Positions 11,262 to 21,459 of a DNA stretch of 64,000 bases are shown piece by piece. Every line of letters starts with the position of its first letter. The stretch's first letter is position 1. The position numbers and the translations under genes are program-made. Source of the DNA: an uncultured Alphaproteobacteria bacterium (GTDB lineage: Bacteria; Pseudomonadota; Alphaproteobacteria; Rhizobiales; Aestuariivirgaceae); the NCBI GenBank assembly GCA_937873445.1, contig CALMWF010000046.1:62001-126000 (forward strand). The letters are read 5' to 3'. The notes below the pieces were generated by a model that saw only the letters and a program-made list of their open reading frames with translations, searched no databases and had not been told where the DNA came from.

Positions 11262-12017
11262 GTGAGCGCGTTTCATCCCCTGCCGGTGCGCCGGTTTGAG
11301 CGCATTGACTCCACCAATGCCGAAGCCCTGCGCCTGGCCGCTGCGGGTGAGCAGGGGCCGCTGTGGATCAGGGCCGACCGGCAGGATCAGGGCAGGGGGC
11401 GGCAGGGCCGCCACTGGGTGTCGGACCAGGGCAACCTCTTTGCCACCCTGCTTCTGCCCACCGCAGCACCGCTGGATATTGTGCCGCAACTGGGCTTCGT
11501 TGCCGCCGTGGCGGTCCATGATGCCCTGAGCCATCTCGACATCCATGCCGTCAGCCTGAAATGGCCCAATGACGTGCTGCTGGAGGGTGCCAAGGTCTGT
11601 GGCATCCTGTCGGAGGTTGCCGCCACCACCCCGGTCACCGTGGCCCTGGGGCTCGGCCTCAATGTCGCCCATGCACCGGAAGGCATGCCCTATCCGGTCA
11701 CGTCGCTTGCCGCCCACGGCCTTGCCGTCACGGCTGATTCAGTTTTTGAGAAACTGGCCGCAAGCCTCGGAATGTGGCTGAAAATCTGGGGCGAGGGGCG
11801 GGGTTTCCCCAGTGTCCGCCTGGCCTGGCTGGAGCGCTGCTTCGGGCTGAACAGCCCCGTCACCGCCCAGGGGCCGGAGGGGCCGCTCGCCGGTTATTTC
11901 CGTGACCTCGGCAAGGATGGCGCGCTGATGCTGGAAACGCCGGACCGCAAGCGTCACGCCATCCATTCCGGCGAGGTGCACTTTGCCAGCATGAGTGCCG
12001 CAGGCCATCTCACATGA
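11262..12017 (+). CDS. birA: Biotin--[acetyl-CoA-carboxylase] ligase
   Basis: A 251-residue biotin protein ligase that activates biotin as biotinyl-AMP and attaches it to BCCP of acetyl-CoA carboxylase. Motifs: GRGRQGR (about 44-50, the adenylate-binding loop), KWPND (100-104) and KVCGIL (111-116). There is no N-terminal helix-turn-helix, so it is the monofunctional ligase and not a BirA repressor. I chose GTG 11262 because GAGGG precedes it by four bases; GTG 11259 is the alternative. The stop overlaps the rnj start (ATGA). The nuoN-birA-rnj order is common in alphaproteobacteria. Confidence 0.94.
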   Translation: MSAFHPLPVRRFERIDSTNAEALRLAAAGEQGPLWIRADRQDQGRGRQGRHWVSDQGNLFATLLLPTAAPLDIVPQLGFVAAVAVHDALSHLDIHAVSLKWPNDVLLEGAKVCGILSEVAATTPVTVALGLGLNVAHAPEGMPYPVTSLAAHGLAVTADSVFEKLAASLGMWLKIWGEGRGFPSVRLAWLERCFGLNSPVTAQGPEGPLAGYFRDLGKDGALMLETPDRKRHAIHSGEVHFASMSAAGHLT

Positions 12018-13681
12018 ACGCCAAAAAGAAATTCGATCACAGCCACGATCTGGTGCTGCTGCCCTTCGGCGGCACCGGCGAAATCGGCATGAACTGCTAC
12101 GCCTATGGCGCCGACGGCGGCGCGGCGCGGCGCTGGCTGCTGGTTGATCTCGGGGTCAAATTCGGCAGCGAGCGCGAGCCGGGGGTTGATGTCATCCTGC
12201 CCGATATCGGCTTTCTCATCGCAAACCGCGACCGGCTGGAAGGTCTGGTCATCACCCATGCCCATGAGGACCACATCGGTGCCGTGCCCTGGCTGTGGCC
12301 GCAATTGCAATGCCCCGTCTGGTGCACCCCCTTCGCCGCCGAACTGCTGAAACTGAAGCTGAAGGAACATGGACTGGACGGCGAAGTGCCAGTTCACGTC
12401 ATGGACCAGAAGGCCCATTTCAAGGCCGGTCCCTTCAAGCTCGAATTCGTCCCCGTCACCCATTCCATTCCGGAATCCTGCGCCCTCGTCATCGAAACCA
12501 CGGGCGGCCGTATTGTTCATTCCGGCGACTGGAAATGGGACAAGACCCCGCTCATGGGCCGGGGCATGGATGAAAAGCGCTTCCGCGAACTGGGCGAGGC
12601 GGGCGTTGATGTGCTCGTCTGCGATTCCACCAATGTGCTGCGCGAAGGTTTTTCGCCATCGGAGCGCGAGGTGGCCGCCACCCTTGCCGACATTGTGAGA
12701 GAGGCCCCGGCCCGCGTCGTCGTCACCACCTTTGCCTCGCAGGTGGAGCGCATCTACAGCGCCGTCAAGGCCGCCCGCGCCGCCGGCCGCGAGGTGGTGA
12801 TTGCCGGCCGCGCCATGCGCAACACCATTGAGGCCGCCCGCGCCACCGGCTTCCTCAAGGACGCCGGTGCCTTTCTGGATGAGGAGGAGGCAGGCTATCT
12901 GCCGCCCGACCGCGTGCTCATCCTGTGCACCGGCTCGCAGGGGGAGCCGCGCGCCGCCATTGCCCGCATTGCCGAGGGCAGCCACCCCCACATTGAACTG
13001 AACCGCGGCGACCTCGTCGTCTTCTCCTCCAAGACCATTCCCGGCAATGAGGTGGAGGTGGCGGCGGTCCATAACAATCTCGCCCTCATCGATATTGACG
13101 TGCTCACCTCTGACGATGCGCTGGTTCACTCCTCCGGCCATCCGCGGCAGGGCGAATTGCAGGCCCTCTATGACTGGCTGAAGCCGCGCGCCCTGGTGCC
13201 CATGCATGGTGAGCCGCGCCACCTGCGCGCCCATGCCCGCTTTGCCGAGGCCCAGGGCATCGGCGAAACCCTGATCCCCAAGGACGGCACCATCATGCGC
13301 CTGTGCCCGGCCCCCCTGCAGGTGGTGGATGAAGCGCCCGTGGGCCGCCTGCATGTTGATGGCCAGCTCATTGTGGCGGGGTCTGAGGGCTCGGCCAAAC
13401 AGCGGCGCAAACTGTCCTTCGTCGGCATCATTGTGGCTGTGCTGGTGCTCACCGAAAAGGGCGAACTGGCCGACGACATCCAGATTGTCACCGATGGCGT
13501 GCCGCCGGGCCTGGAGGATGAGTTGCTGGAGGCGGCGGAAACCGCCTTTGACTCGCTGCCGCGCCCGCGCCGCAAGGATGTGAATCAGGTGGCCGAGACG
13601 CTGCGCATGTCCATCCGCCGCGCCGCCGAACAGGTCTGGGGCAAAAAGCCGGTGGTGAAGGTCATCGTCTCAACTGTTTGA
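12014..13681 (+). CDS. rnj: Ribonuclease J
   Basis: A 555-residue metallo-beta-lactamase/beta-CASP nuclease with endo- and 5'-3' exoribonuclease activity in mRNA decay and rRNA maturation. The catalytic zinc motif HAHEDH is at residues 82-87, and further metal ligands appear in [10 protein letters not shown]. The beta-CASP part has SQGEPRAAI and [10 protein letters not shown], and a C-terminal RNase J domain follows. It overlaps birA by four bases. Alphaproteobacteria typically carry RNase J alongside RNase E. Confidence 0.95.
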   Translation: MNAKKKFDHSHDLVLLPFGGTGEIGMNCYAYGADGGAARRWLLVDLGVKFGSEREPGVDVILPDIGFLIANRDRLEGLVITHAHEDHIGAVPWLWPQLQCPVWCTPFAAELLKLKLKEHGLDGEVPVHVMDQKAHFKAGPFKLEFVPVTHSIPESCALVIETTGGRIVHSGDWKWDKTPLMGRGMDEKRFRELGEAGVDVLVCDSTNVLREGFSPSEREVAATLADIVREAPARVVVTTFASQVERIYSAVKAARAAGREVVIAGRAMRNTIEAARATGFLKDAGAFLDEEEAGYLPPDRVLILCTGSQGEPRAAIARIAEGSHPHIELNRGDLVVFSSKTIPGNEVEVAAVHNNLALIDIDVLTSDDALVHSSGHPRQGELQALYDWLKPRALVPMHGEPRHLRAHARFAEAQGIGETLIPKDGTIMRLCPAPLQVVDEAPVGRLHVDGQLIVAGSEGSAKQRRKLSFVGIIVAVLVLTEKGELADDIQIVTDGVPPGLEDELLEAAETAFDSLPRPRRKDVNQVAETLRMSIRRAAEQVWGKKPVVKVIVSTV

Positions 13682-13707
13682 GGCGCTGCTATAATCCCTC
13701 CCGAATC

Positions 13708-15951
13708 ATGAGCAAAGCACCGAAATCGCCGCCGCCCGCAGCGCCCATCGAGCGGGTGGAGCTGAAGGACGCCTTGGAAGAGCGCTATCTCGCCTATGCG
13801 CTGTCCACCATCATGCACCGGGCGCTGCCCGACGTGCGCGACGGCTTGAAGCCGGTGCACCGCCGCCTGCTGCACGTCATGCGGCTGTTGCGCCTCGACC
13901 CCGAGGGCGCGTTCAAGAAATCGGCCAAAATCGTGGGCGATGTCATGGGCGGCTATCACCCCCATGGCGACCAGTCCATCTATGACGCGCTGGTGCGCCT
14001 GGCCCAGGATTTTGCCGCCCGCTATCCGCTGGTGGACGGCCAGGGCAACTTCGGCAACATCGACGGCGACAGTGCCGCCGCCTACCGCTACACCGAAGCG
14101 CGCATGACCGAGGTGGCGCGCCTGCTGCTCGACGGGCTCGACGAAGACACGGTGGATTTCCGCCCCAACTATGACGGCTCGGTGGAAGAACCGGTGGTGC
14201 TGCCCGGCGCCTTCCCCAACCTGCTGGCCAATGGCGCCACCGGCATCGCCGTGGGCATGGCCACCTCCATTCCGCCCCATAATGTCGCCGAACTCTGCGA
14301 CGCCGCCCTGCACCTCATCAAGTTTCCCCGCGCCGGGGTGGACAAGCTCACCCAGTTCGTGCTCGGGCCCGACTTCCCCACCGGCGGCATCATCATCGAC
14401 AGCCGCGCCGACATCACCGAGGCCTATCGCAGCGGCCGGGGCTCCTTCCGGGTGCGTGCCCGCTGGCTGACCGAGGATCTGGGCCGCGGCACCTGGCAGA
14501 TCGTCATCACCGAAATTCCCTATCTGGTGCAGAAGAGCCGTCTGGTTGAAAAAATCGCCGAACTGCTCATCGCCAAGAAACTGCCGCTGCTGGCCGATGT
14601 GCGCGATGAGTCAGCCGAGGATGTGCGCCTGGTGCTGGAACCCAAGAGCCGCACCGTTGACCCCACCCTGCTGATGGAACAGATGTTCCGGGCCACTGAA
14701 CTGGAAAGCCGCATCTCGCTCAACATGAATGTGCTGTCCGGCGGCAAGGTGCCCATGGTCATGCCGCTGCCGGACGTTCTGCTGGAATGGCTTCTGCACC
14801 GCAAGGAAGTGTTGCAGCGGCGCAGCTATTTCCGCCTTGGCCAGATTGCCAAGCGCCTGGAAATTCTCGGCGGCTATCTCATTGCCTATCTCAACCTTGA
14901 TGAGGTGATCCGCATCATCCGCGAGGAGGATGAACCCAAGCCCGCGCTGATGAAGCGCTTCCAGCTCACCGACAATCAGGCCGAAGCCATTCTCAACATG
15001 CGCCTGCGCGCCCTGCGCAAGCTTGAGGAAGTGGAAATCCGCCGCGAGCATGAGGCGCTGACCAGGGAACAGAAGGGGCTGGAGGGGCTGCTTGCCTCCG
15101 ATGATGAGCAATGGGCGCGCATAGCGGGAGAGATCAGGGAGGTGAAGGAGCGCTTCTCCAAGAAGACCGACCTGGGCCGCCGCCGCACCGACTTTGCCGA
15201 AGCGCCGGAAATTGACGCCGATCTGGAACAGGCCCTGATCGACAAGGAACCCATCACCGTGGTCTGTTCCGAAAAGGGCTGGATCCGGGCGCTGAAGGGC
15301 CACCTCGAGGATGCCTCCACCCTCACCTACAAGGAAGGGGACAAGGGCAAGTTCGTGGTCACCGCCCAGACCACCGACCTCATCATGCTGTTCTCATCGT
15401 CGGGCAAGTTCTTCACCCTGGAAGGATCGAAACTGCCGGGGGGCAGGGGCCATGGCGAGCCGGTGCGCCTGATGGCCGACATTGACGCCGCTGATACCAT
15501 CGTGGCGCTGTTTGTGCACCAGCCGGGGGCAAGGCGTCTGGTCGCCTCCAGCGAGGGTGACGGCTTCATCGTGCCGGAGGATGATTGCGTGGCCAACACC
15601 CGCAAGGGCAAGCAGGTGCTGAACGTGAAGGCCCCGGCCGAGGCTCAGATCTGCGCCGCCGTGGCGGCAGGTGCCGACCACATTGCCGCCGTGGGTGACA
15701 ACCGCAAGCTCCTCATCTTCCCGCTGGCGGAACTGCCGGAAATGGCCCGCGGCAAGGGCGTGCGCCTGCAGAAGTTCAAGGATGGCGGCCTGTCGGATGC
15801 CGTGGCCTTCACCCTCAAGCAGGGCTTGGCCTGGGTGGATTCATCGGGCCGCACCTGGACCGTCACCGACCTTGCGGAGTGGCTGGGCGAACGCGCCCAG
15901 GCGGGCCGCCTGCCACCCAAGGGCTTCCCCCGCAGCAACCGATTTTCCTGA
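13708..15951 (+). CDS. parC: DNA topoisomerase IV subunit A
   Basis: A 747-residue type IIA topoisomerase subunit that cuts and rejoins DNA to decatenate replicated chromosomes with ParE. The catalytic tyrosine is Y128 in [11 protein letters not shown], and the breakage domain contains DGLKPVHRR and GGYHPHGD. The quinolone-determining position equivalent to E. coli ParC Ser80 appears to be Gln here (HGDQS). The C-terminal domain is shorter and more degenerate than the GyrA pinwheel, with no clear GyrA box, which supports ParC. ATG 13708 is preferred to TTG 13678, which lies in the rnj stop region. Confidence 0.93.
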   Translation: MSKAPKSPPPAAPIERVELKDALEERYLAYALSTIMHRALPDVRDGLKPVHRRLLHVMRLLRLDPEGAFKKSAKIVGDVMGGYHPHGDQSIYDALVRLAQDFAARYPLVDGQGNFGNIDGDSAAAYRYTEARMTEVARLLLDGLDEDTVDFRPNYDGSVEEPVVLPGAFPNLLANGATGIAVGMATSIPPHNVAELCDAALHLIKFPRAGVDKLTQFVLGPDFPTGGIIIDSRADITEAYRSGRGSFRVRARWLTEDLGRGTWQIVITEIPYLVQKSRLVEKIAELLIAKKLPLLADVRDESAEDVRLVLEPKSRTVDPTLLMEQMFRATELESRISLNMNVLSGGKVPMVMPLPDVLLEWLLHRKEVLQRRSYFRLGQIAKRLEILGGYLIAYLNLDEVIRIIREEDEPKPALMKRFQLTDNQAEAILNMRLRALRKLEEVEIRREHEALTREQKGLEGLLASDDEQWARIAGEIREVKERFSKKTDLGRRRTDFAEAPEIDADLEQALIDKEPITVVCSEKGWIRALKGHLEDASTLTYKEGDKGKFVVTAQTTDLIMLFSSSGKFFTLEGSKLPGGRGHGEPVRLMADIDAADTIVALFVHQPGARRLVASSEGDGFIVPEDDCVANTRKGKQVLNVKAPAEAQICAAVAAGADHIAAVGDNRKLLIFPLAELPEMARGKGVRLQKFKDGGLSDAVAFTLKQGLAWVDSSGRTWTVTDLAEWLGERAQAGRLPPKGFPRSNRFS

Positions 15952-15965
15952 TCTGGAATAGCGGC

Positions 15966-15998
15966 GACGGAAATGCTGGTTTCCAGCCGTCTTGTTTT
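15966..15998 (+). terminator. Possible weak terminator after parC
   Basis: An imperfect hairpin pairs GACGG with CCGTC and CTGG with CCAG, with an asymmetric bulge of five bases, followed by TTGTTTT. It lies 15 bases after the parC stop and before the EF-hand gene. Confidence 0.35.
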
Positions 15999-16045
15999 CA
16001 GAACGGCTTGAGCAGTCAGCCGCTCCCCACAACAAGGAGACCATC

Positions 16046-16525
16046 ATGCTCAGGAAACTGGCAGTAACCACGCTTGCGCTTGCGACCCTCTCCGGCCTCG
16101 CCTTCGCCCAGGGTATGGGTGGTGGCATGGGTGGCGGCATGGGTGGCGGCATGGGTGGCGGCATGGGCAATCCCAACGCCCCCTTCATGCAGCGCTTCAA
16201 GGCTGTTGACGAAAACGGCGACGGCTTCGTCTCCCAGGCGGAAATGACGACCAACGCCGAGAATGTCTTTCTCGCCATGGACGCCGATGGTTCCGGCGAA
16301 ATCACCATGGAAGAATACATGACGGTGCGCATGAACCCCGATGGTGGCAAAAACCCTGCCATGCAGCAGCGCAAGGCCGACCGCTTTCCCGCCATGGACA
16401 CCGACAGCAACGGTCAGGTCAGCAAGGCTGAATTTGTGAACCGCGCCGCCGCCGGCTTCGCCGCCGCCGATGTCAGCGGTGACGGCAGGCTCGATCCCAT
16501 GGAATTCCGCGGTCACGCCGAATAG
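16046..16525 (+). CDS. Secreted EF-hand protein with Gly/Met repeat
   Basis: A 159-residue protein with a cleavable signal peptide (MLRKLAVTT...LAFAQ, cut near residue 21). A GMGG repeat occupies residues 23-41, and four EF-hand-like loops follow: DENGDGFVSQAE, DADGSGEITMEE, DTDSNGQVSKAE and DVSGDGRLDPME. The first, second and fourth have the spacing of calcium-binding loops, so Ca2+ binding in the periplasm is likely. ATG 16046 follows AAGGAGA; the longer frame from 15992 would bury the signal peptide. The gene appears monocistronic, with a terminator after it. Confidence 0.85.
   Translation: MLRKLAVTTLALATLSGLAFAQGMGGGMGGGMGGGMGGGMGNPNAPFMQRFKAVDENGDGFVSQAEMTTNAENVFLAMDADGSGEITMEEYMTVRMNPDGGKNPAMQQRKADRFPAMDTDSNGQVSKAEFVNRAAAGFAAADVSGDGRLDPMEFRGHAE
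16112..16168 (+). repeat. 12-bp tandem repeat encoding GMGG
   Basis: About four and a half copies of a 12-base unit (ggtggcggcatg, slightly varied in the first copy) encode the Gly/Met stretch after the signal peptide of the EF-hand protein. Repeats of this kind can change copy number by slippage. Confidence 0.85.
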
Positions 16526-16556
16526 GCGAAGTGCCGCAAAATACAATCAAAGATAG

Positions 16557-16597
16557 AAAGACGCTGCACCGGAGTTTGGCCTTGCAGCGTTTTTCTT
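16557..16597 (+). terminator. Rho-independent terminator after the EF-hand gene
   Basis: A perfect 8-bp stem, ACGCTGCA/TGCAGCGT, with a 14-base loop is preceded by AAAG and followed by TTTTTCTT. It lies about 30 bases after the stop codon. Confidence 0.8.
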
Positions 16598-16666
16598 GAC
16601 CATCCGTTAACTGACGATCGGCCAAATTAGGGAATATTGACCTATTGGCAGAGTGGTCGACCGACG

Positions 16667-17437
16667 ATGGAGAACAAGCCGCGTGAGTTCTGGATTGGCA
16701 GTGGACAGCTCATGCCGCACCCGCGCGCATCAACCGGTACTCTGATCCCGTCAGACTATGTCATCCGCAAAATGGGCGGTGTCCATATCACCGTGGATGA
16801 TAACGGCACCACCATGCGCTGGGACATGAGCAGTGCCAACTGGTCGAGCCTCTATTTCGCCCGCGAATGGCTGCCCAACATGCCGGCACCCTATGCGCTG
16901 AAATTCTTCAATGCCGGCTGGTTCACCGAAACCCTGCCCGCGCCCGATGGCCTGCGCGACCGCATTCATGCCCTCATCACCAGGGCCGATATGCACCTCA
17001 GCGACCGCGTCTTCACCCGCACCTTCGTGCCCCAGCCCAAGCTGCTGCCGCCGCTTTTGCGCGCCTCCTGGGAGGCGGGCACGGCCGATGAGGACGATTC
17101 AGTGGAATGCGCCGTTGATGTCGGCACAGGCACGCACCGGGTCGAGCGGGTGGGCGAAAATTCCGCCATGGCCAATGTCTGGGGCGTATCGCGCGAAAGC
17201 CAGCCCTGCCGCACCGGCAATCACTATGACCGCGTGGTCTCACGCGCCTATTTCGATGTGCTGCGCAATGGCCGCCCGCATTACGACCATGTCTTTGCCG
17301 CCATGCCCGATCCCGGCGGCGAGGTGCAGTGGCGCAGCTACCAGCGCCTGATCTATCCGGCCGGAAATGGGCAGGGCCGCTACCGCCTGATCAGGGTGGT
17401 GAGCGAGGAGTGTCAGGTCGCGATCCCGTTATTGTAG
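16667..17437 (+). CDS. Unrecognised protein, possibly PAS-like C-terminal half
   Basis: A 256-residue soluble protein without signal peptide or membrane segments. The N-terminal half has the striking pattern NWSSLYFAREWL, then FFNAGWF. The C-terminal half (about 165-256: NSAMANVWG, YDRVVSRAYFDVL, GRPHYDHVFAAM, WRSYQRLIYP) resembles the strand order of PAS sensor domains, but no cofactor motif is visible. I cannot name a function. ATG 16667 is chosen; an upstream TTG at 16637 is possible. Its 3' end overlaps the convergent gene at 17391-18125 by 47 bases, which suggests the two may be functionally linked. Confidence 0.7.
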   Translation: MENKPREFWIGSGQLMPHPRASTGTLIPSDYVIRKMGGVHITVDDNGTTMRWDMSSANWSSLYFAREWLPNMPAPYALKFFNAGWFTETLPAPDGLRDRIHALITRADMHLSDRVFTRTFVPQPKLLPPLLRASWEAGTADEDDSVECAVDVGTGTHRVERVGENSAMANVWGVSRESQPCRTGNHYDRVVSRAYFDVLRNGRPHYDHVFAAMPDPGGEVQWRSYQRLIYPAGNGQGRYRLIRVVSEECQVAIPLL

Positions 17438-18125
17438 CGATTTCCTCTGCCACCATCTGCTCCAGGTTTTCGCGTTCCGCCACAGCCAGATATTCCACCG
17501 GATCAATGCCGTCGCTTTTCCACAGCCAGCGCTGGAAGCCGCGCTCGAGGTGGCAATAGCCAATGCGGCCGACATGGCCATGACTGGCCATCTGATGGCT
17601 GGCCAGCCCCCAGATGGCGTCCGGGTTCCACTTCACCAGACACAGCATCAGCCCCAGCCGTGAAAACCGTTCAAAGGCGCGCCGGTTCTTGACCGCCGGG
17701 TTCAGCCACAGCTCGCCGTGATAGACCAGCCTGCCGTGCAGCCGTTCGGCAATGGAGCCTTCGGGCGGGGCTGGATGGCTTGGCACCATCAGTTCCTGGC
17801 GGCGCATATAGACACCGATGAAATAGGAAATGCCCCAATCCGCCAGACTGGTGGTCACCTCATCAAGGCGAAAGGCCTGCAGGCCCATGATCGCGCCAGA
17901 GCCATCAGTGGCCTTCAGCCACAGGCAGCGGTCAGCGGTAAGCTGGGTCACGGCGCCGTCGAAATAGGGCGAAACCGGCGATCCCCTGGCGCTGGTCCGG
18001 GCCGTGTTCAGAGCCTCGAGATTGCTGCAGGTTGAAACTGAAAGCCCGAATCCGGCCAGTTCCTCGATCATAGCCCCACAGACCCTGACCGTCGCCAGCG
18101 GATCAACAAGCCCCAATTTCGTCAT
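17391..18125 (-). CDS. Unrecognised 244-residue protein, partner of the convergent gene
   Basis: A soluble protein without signal peptide. Segments such as LWLKATDGSGAIMGLQAFRL, RLVYHGELWLNP and GLASHQMASHGHVGRIGY loosely recall GNAT-type acyltransferase strands and the following helix, but there is no clear acetyl-CoA loop, so this is only a suggestion. ATG 18125 follows GGGGA by six bases and is preferred to the TTG at 18143. The 3' end overlaps the convergent gene on the plus strand by 47 bases. Confidence 0.7.
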   Translation of the reverse strand: MTKLGLVDPLATVRVCGAMIEELAGFGLSVSTCSNLEALNTARTSARGSPVSPYFDGAVTQLTADRCLWLKATDGSGAIMGLQAFRLDEVTTSLADWGISYFIGVYMRRQELMVPSHPAPPEGSIAERLHGRLVYHGELWLNPAVKNRRAFERFSRLGLMLCLVKWNPDAIWGLASHQMASHGHVGRIGYCHLERGFQRWLWKSDGIDPVEYLAVAERENLEQMVAEEIATITGSRPDTPRSPP

Positions 18126-18197
18126 AACCGTCCCCACTGCCAATCATTGCTGAATAGCTCCGATATGCTGGCAGTCAATCAATGTGAGCGTGTATCG

Positions 18198-18944
18198 TTA
18201 CCAGCCGGGCACGGCCGCATCGGTTTCCACCCAGCCTTCGGCACCTAGCCGCTGCTGCGGCAGGTATCGGGCCTTGTAATTCATGGTCCGCGAGCCCTTG
18301 ACCCAATATCCGAGATAGACAAATTCCAAGCCCAGGCGGGCCGCCCGCCGGATTGTATCAAGCACCAGAAAAGTGCCCACGCTGCGCCGCGCCAGCGCGG
18401 GGTCAAAATAGCTGTAGACCATGGACAGCCCGTCATCGAGCAGGTCCAGCAGCACCGCCCCCGCCAGCGCGCCGGCCCGTGGCCGGTCCGGGGCAAAGCG
18501 GTATTCGGCGATGCGGCTATTAACCACACCACAATCAATCATGGCGGCGAAATCAGCCTCACTCATTTCGGCCATGCCGCCACCGCCGTGGCGGGTGGCG
18601 ATGTAGTTGCGAAACAGCGGATAATGATCGCACACCGCATCACCGCTCAGAAGTTCCGTGCTGAGATCGGCATTCTGCGCCATGACCCGGCGGAAACTGC
18701 GGCTCCAGCGGAACTTTTCAACCGGCACACGCACCGACACGCAGGCCTGACACGACTCGCAGAACGGCCGGTAGGCAATGTTCTGGCTGCGCCGGAAGCC
18801 GCTGTGCGACAATTGGTTGTTGAGCGCCAGCGCCAGGGGTCCGCCCAGATGGGTGAAAACCTTGCGCTCCACCTGTCCCGGCAGATAGGGGCAGGGTGTG
18901 GCGGCCGTGATGAAAAACTGCGGAAACTCGCGTTGCGCGGTCAT
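18198..18944 (-). CDS. bpt: Aspartate/glutamate leucyltransferase
   Basis: A 248-residue N-end-rule aminoacyl transferase that adds leucine from Leu-tRNA to proteins beginning with Asp or Glu, marking them for ClpS/ClpAP. It has the CPYL motif near residue 18 and the Cys cluster CESCQAC (C62, C65, C68), plus the C-terminal YLGYWVKGSRTMNYKARY signature of the ATE/Bpt family. The length matches Bpt. The gene is transcribed divergently from the dehydrogenase gene at 19066. Confidence 0.93.
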   Translation of the reverse strand: MTAQREFPQFFITAATPCPYLPGQVERKVFTHLGGPLALALNNQLSHSGFRRSQNIAYRPFCESCQACVSVRVPVEKFRWSRSFRRVMAQNADLSTELLSGDAVCDHYPLFRNYIATRHGGGGMAEMSEADFAAMIDCGVVNSRIAEYRFAPDRPRAGALAGAVLLDLLDDGLSMVYSYFDPALARRSVGTFLVLDTIRRAARLGLEFVYLGYWVKGSRTMNYKARYLPQQRLGAEGWVETDAAVPGW

Positions 18945-19065
18945 GACCGGATCTCTTGCACCACATTATGGCGGGGCGCGGGCGGTGGCTTCAAGCCCCC
19001 CGGCGTTACGGAGCGTTGAATGTCGCCCCGTTCCAGCCTAGAGGGTGCCCACCAGGAGGCGGAAC

Positions 19066-19935
19066 ATGGTCAAGGCAGCATGGTTGGGACTGGGTGTCAT
19101 GGGCTATCCCATGGCCGGTCACCTGAAGACGCGCGGTGGTGTGGCGGTGACCGTCTACAACCGCACCCCCGCCCGCGCCGCCCAGTGGGCGGCCCAGCAT
19201 GGCGGTGCCACGGCTGCCAGCCCGGCGGCCGCGGCGGCCGGCATGGATTTTGTTTTCGCCTGCGTCGGCAATGATGATGACCTGCGCGCCGTCACCCTGG
19301 GGCCGGAGGGTTGTTTTGCGGCCATGAAACCTGGCGCGGTGTTCGTCGATCACACCACGGCCTCGGCCACGGTGGCGCGCGCCCTGAAGGCCGAGGCTGC
19401 GGCTCGCGGCCTGGGCTTTGTCGATGCGCCGGTGTCCGGCGGTCAGGCCGGGGCCGAAAATGGCGTGCTCTCGGTCATGTGCGGTGGTGACGCCGCCGAC
19501 TATGAGCGCGCCGCCCCGCTGATCGCCCATTATGCGCGCATCTGCCGCCTGCTGGGTCCGGCAGGGGCGGGCCAGCTTGCCAAGATGACCAACCAGATCG
19601 CCATAGCCGGCGTGGTGCAGGGCCTGTCAGAGGCCATTGCCTTTGGTGAGCGTGCCGGCCTCGACATGGCGGCGGTGATCGAGGTGATCTCCAAGGGCGC
19701 GGCCGGTTCGTGGCAGATGGACAACCGCCACCGCACCATGATCGACGGCAAGTTCAATCATGGCTTTGCCGCGGACTGGATGCGCAAGGATCTGGCCATC
19801 TGTCTGGATGAAGCGCGCCGCAACGGTGCCCGCCTGCCGGTGGCTGCCCTGGTCGATCAGTTCTATGCCGAGGTTCAGGCCAGGGGCGGCAGACGCTGGG
19901 ACACGTCCAGCCTCATCACCCTGCTGCGCGACTGA
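19066..19935 (+). CDS. NAD(P)-dependent oxidoreductase, 3-hydroxyisobutyrate dehydrogenase family
   Basis: A 289-residue beta-hydroxyacid dehydrogenase. The Rossmann loop is GLGVMGYPMA (about 9-18), the substrate-binding motif is DAPVSGGQAGAENG and the catalytic lysine lies in GAGQLAKMTNQ. Candidate substrates are 3-hydroxyisobutyrate, 2-hydroxy-3-oxopropionate (tartronate semialdehyde) or a related hydroxyacid; the sequence alone does not decide. ATG 19066 follows AGGAGG by six bases, ruling out the upstream frame start. Confidence 0.9.
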   Translation: MVKAAWLGLGVMGYPMAGHLKTRGGVAVTVYNRTPARAAQWAAQHGGATAASPAAAAAGMDFVFACVGNDDDLRAVTLGPEGCFAAMKPGAVFVDHTTASATVARALKAEAAARGLGFVDAPVSGGQAGAENGVLSVMCGGDAADYERAAPLIAHYARICRLLGPAGAGQLAKMTNQIAIAGVVQGLSEAIAFGERAGLDMAAVIEVISKGAAGSWQMDNRHRTMIDGKFNHGFAADWMRKDLAICLDEARRNGARLPVAALVDQFYAEVQARGGRRWDTSSLITLLRD

Positions 19936-19985
19936 GGCGGCAACGCTTCGCCCCGCCATGGCAGTCATGTCGGCGCCGTCCTCTC

Positions 19986-20011
19986 CCCGAAAACGGCTCA
20001 GCGGTTTCGGG
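19986..20011. repeat. Inverted repeat between convergent genes
   Basis: CCCGAAA and TTTCGGG form a perfect 7-bp stem around a 12-base centre, between the end of the dehydrogenase gene and the end of the DUF1344 gene. There is no T-run on either strand, so it is not called as a terminator. Confidence 0.45.
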
Positions 20012-20037
20012 CATTGTGAGGTACGAATAAACCGCGC

Positions 20038-20328
20038 CTATTCGGCTTCGTCCACAGAAGCGATGGTGTTGTCTTCGCGGTTGATGGTCAGCATCACCTT
20101 GTCGCCGACGATGAAGCCGTCGGTGGAAAGCCCGGCCCCCAGCACATAGCGGCTGCCATCGGCCAGTGTCACGCTGCGGGCCTGGGCGTCAAAGGCTGCA
20201 ATCACCGCCGTGACCTGCACGGCCTTGTCAGACGGTGTGCTGGTGCTGTCGGCAAAAGCACCGCCGGCACCCAGCGCGGCACTGACAAGAGTGGCACTGA
20301 CAAGGGTGGCAATGGCAAGTCGCTTCAT
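20038..20328 (-). CDS. DUF1344-family secreted protein
   Basis: A 96-residue small protein with an N-terminal signal peptide (MKRLAIATLVSATLVSAALGAGGAFA). The mature part has SVTLADGSRYVLGAGL and FIVGDKVMLTINREDN, the short beta-strand pattern of DUF1344 proteins found mainly in Hyphomicrobiales. Its role is unknown and it is probably periplasmic. The upstream ATGs at 20340 and 20331 are possible, but GGAG lies six bases before ATG 20328. Confidence 0.8.
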   Translation of the reverse strand: MKRLAIATLVSATLVSAALGAGGAFADSTSTPSDKAVQVTAVIAAFDAQARSVTLADGSRYVLGAGLSTDGFIVGDKVMLTINREDNTIASVDEAE

Positions 20329-20394
20329 CATCAACTCCATAAATCAGGGGGCAGTCTAGGCACCGATGCAGGCTGCCGTCCAATGACAGATCGT

Positions 20395-21459
<1,065 letters not shown>

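Noticed and set aside
13690-13695. TATAAT just before parC
   Set aside because: It is a perfect -10 but only 12 bases from the ATG, and no -35 lies 16-18 bases upstream. Taken as chance or at most a weak internal promoter.
19986-20011. Inverted repeat as intrinsic terminator
   Set aside because: No T-run follows on either strand, so it is listed only as a repeat.
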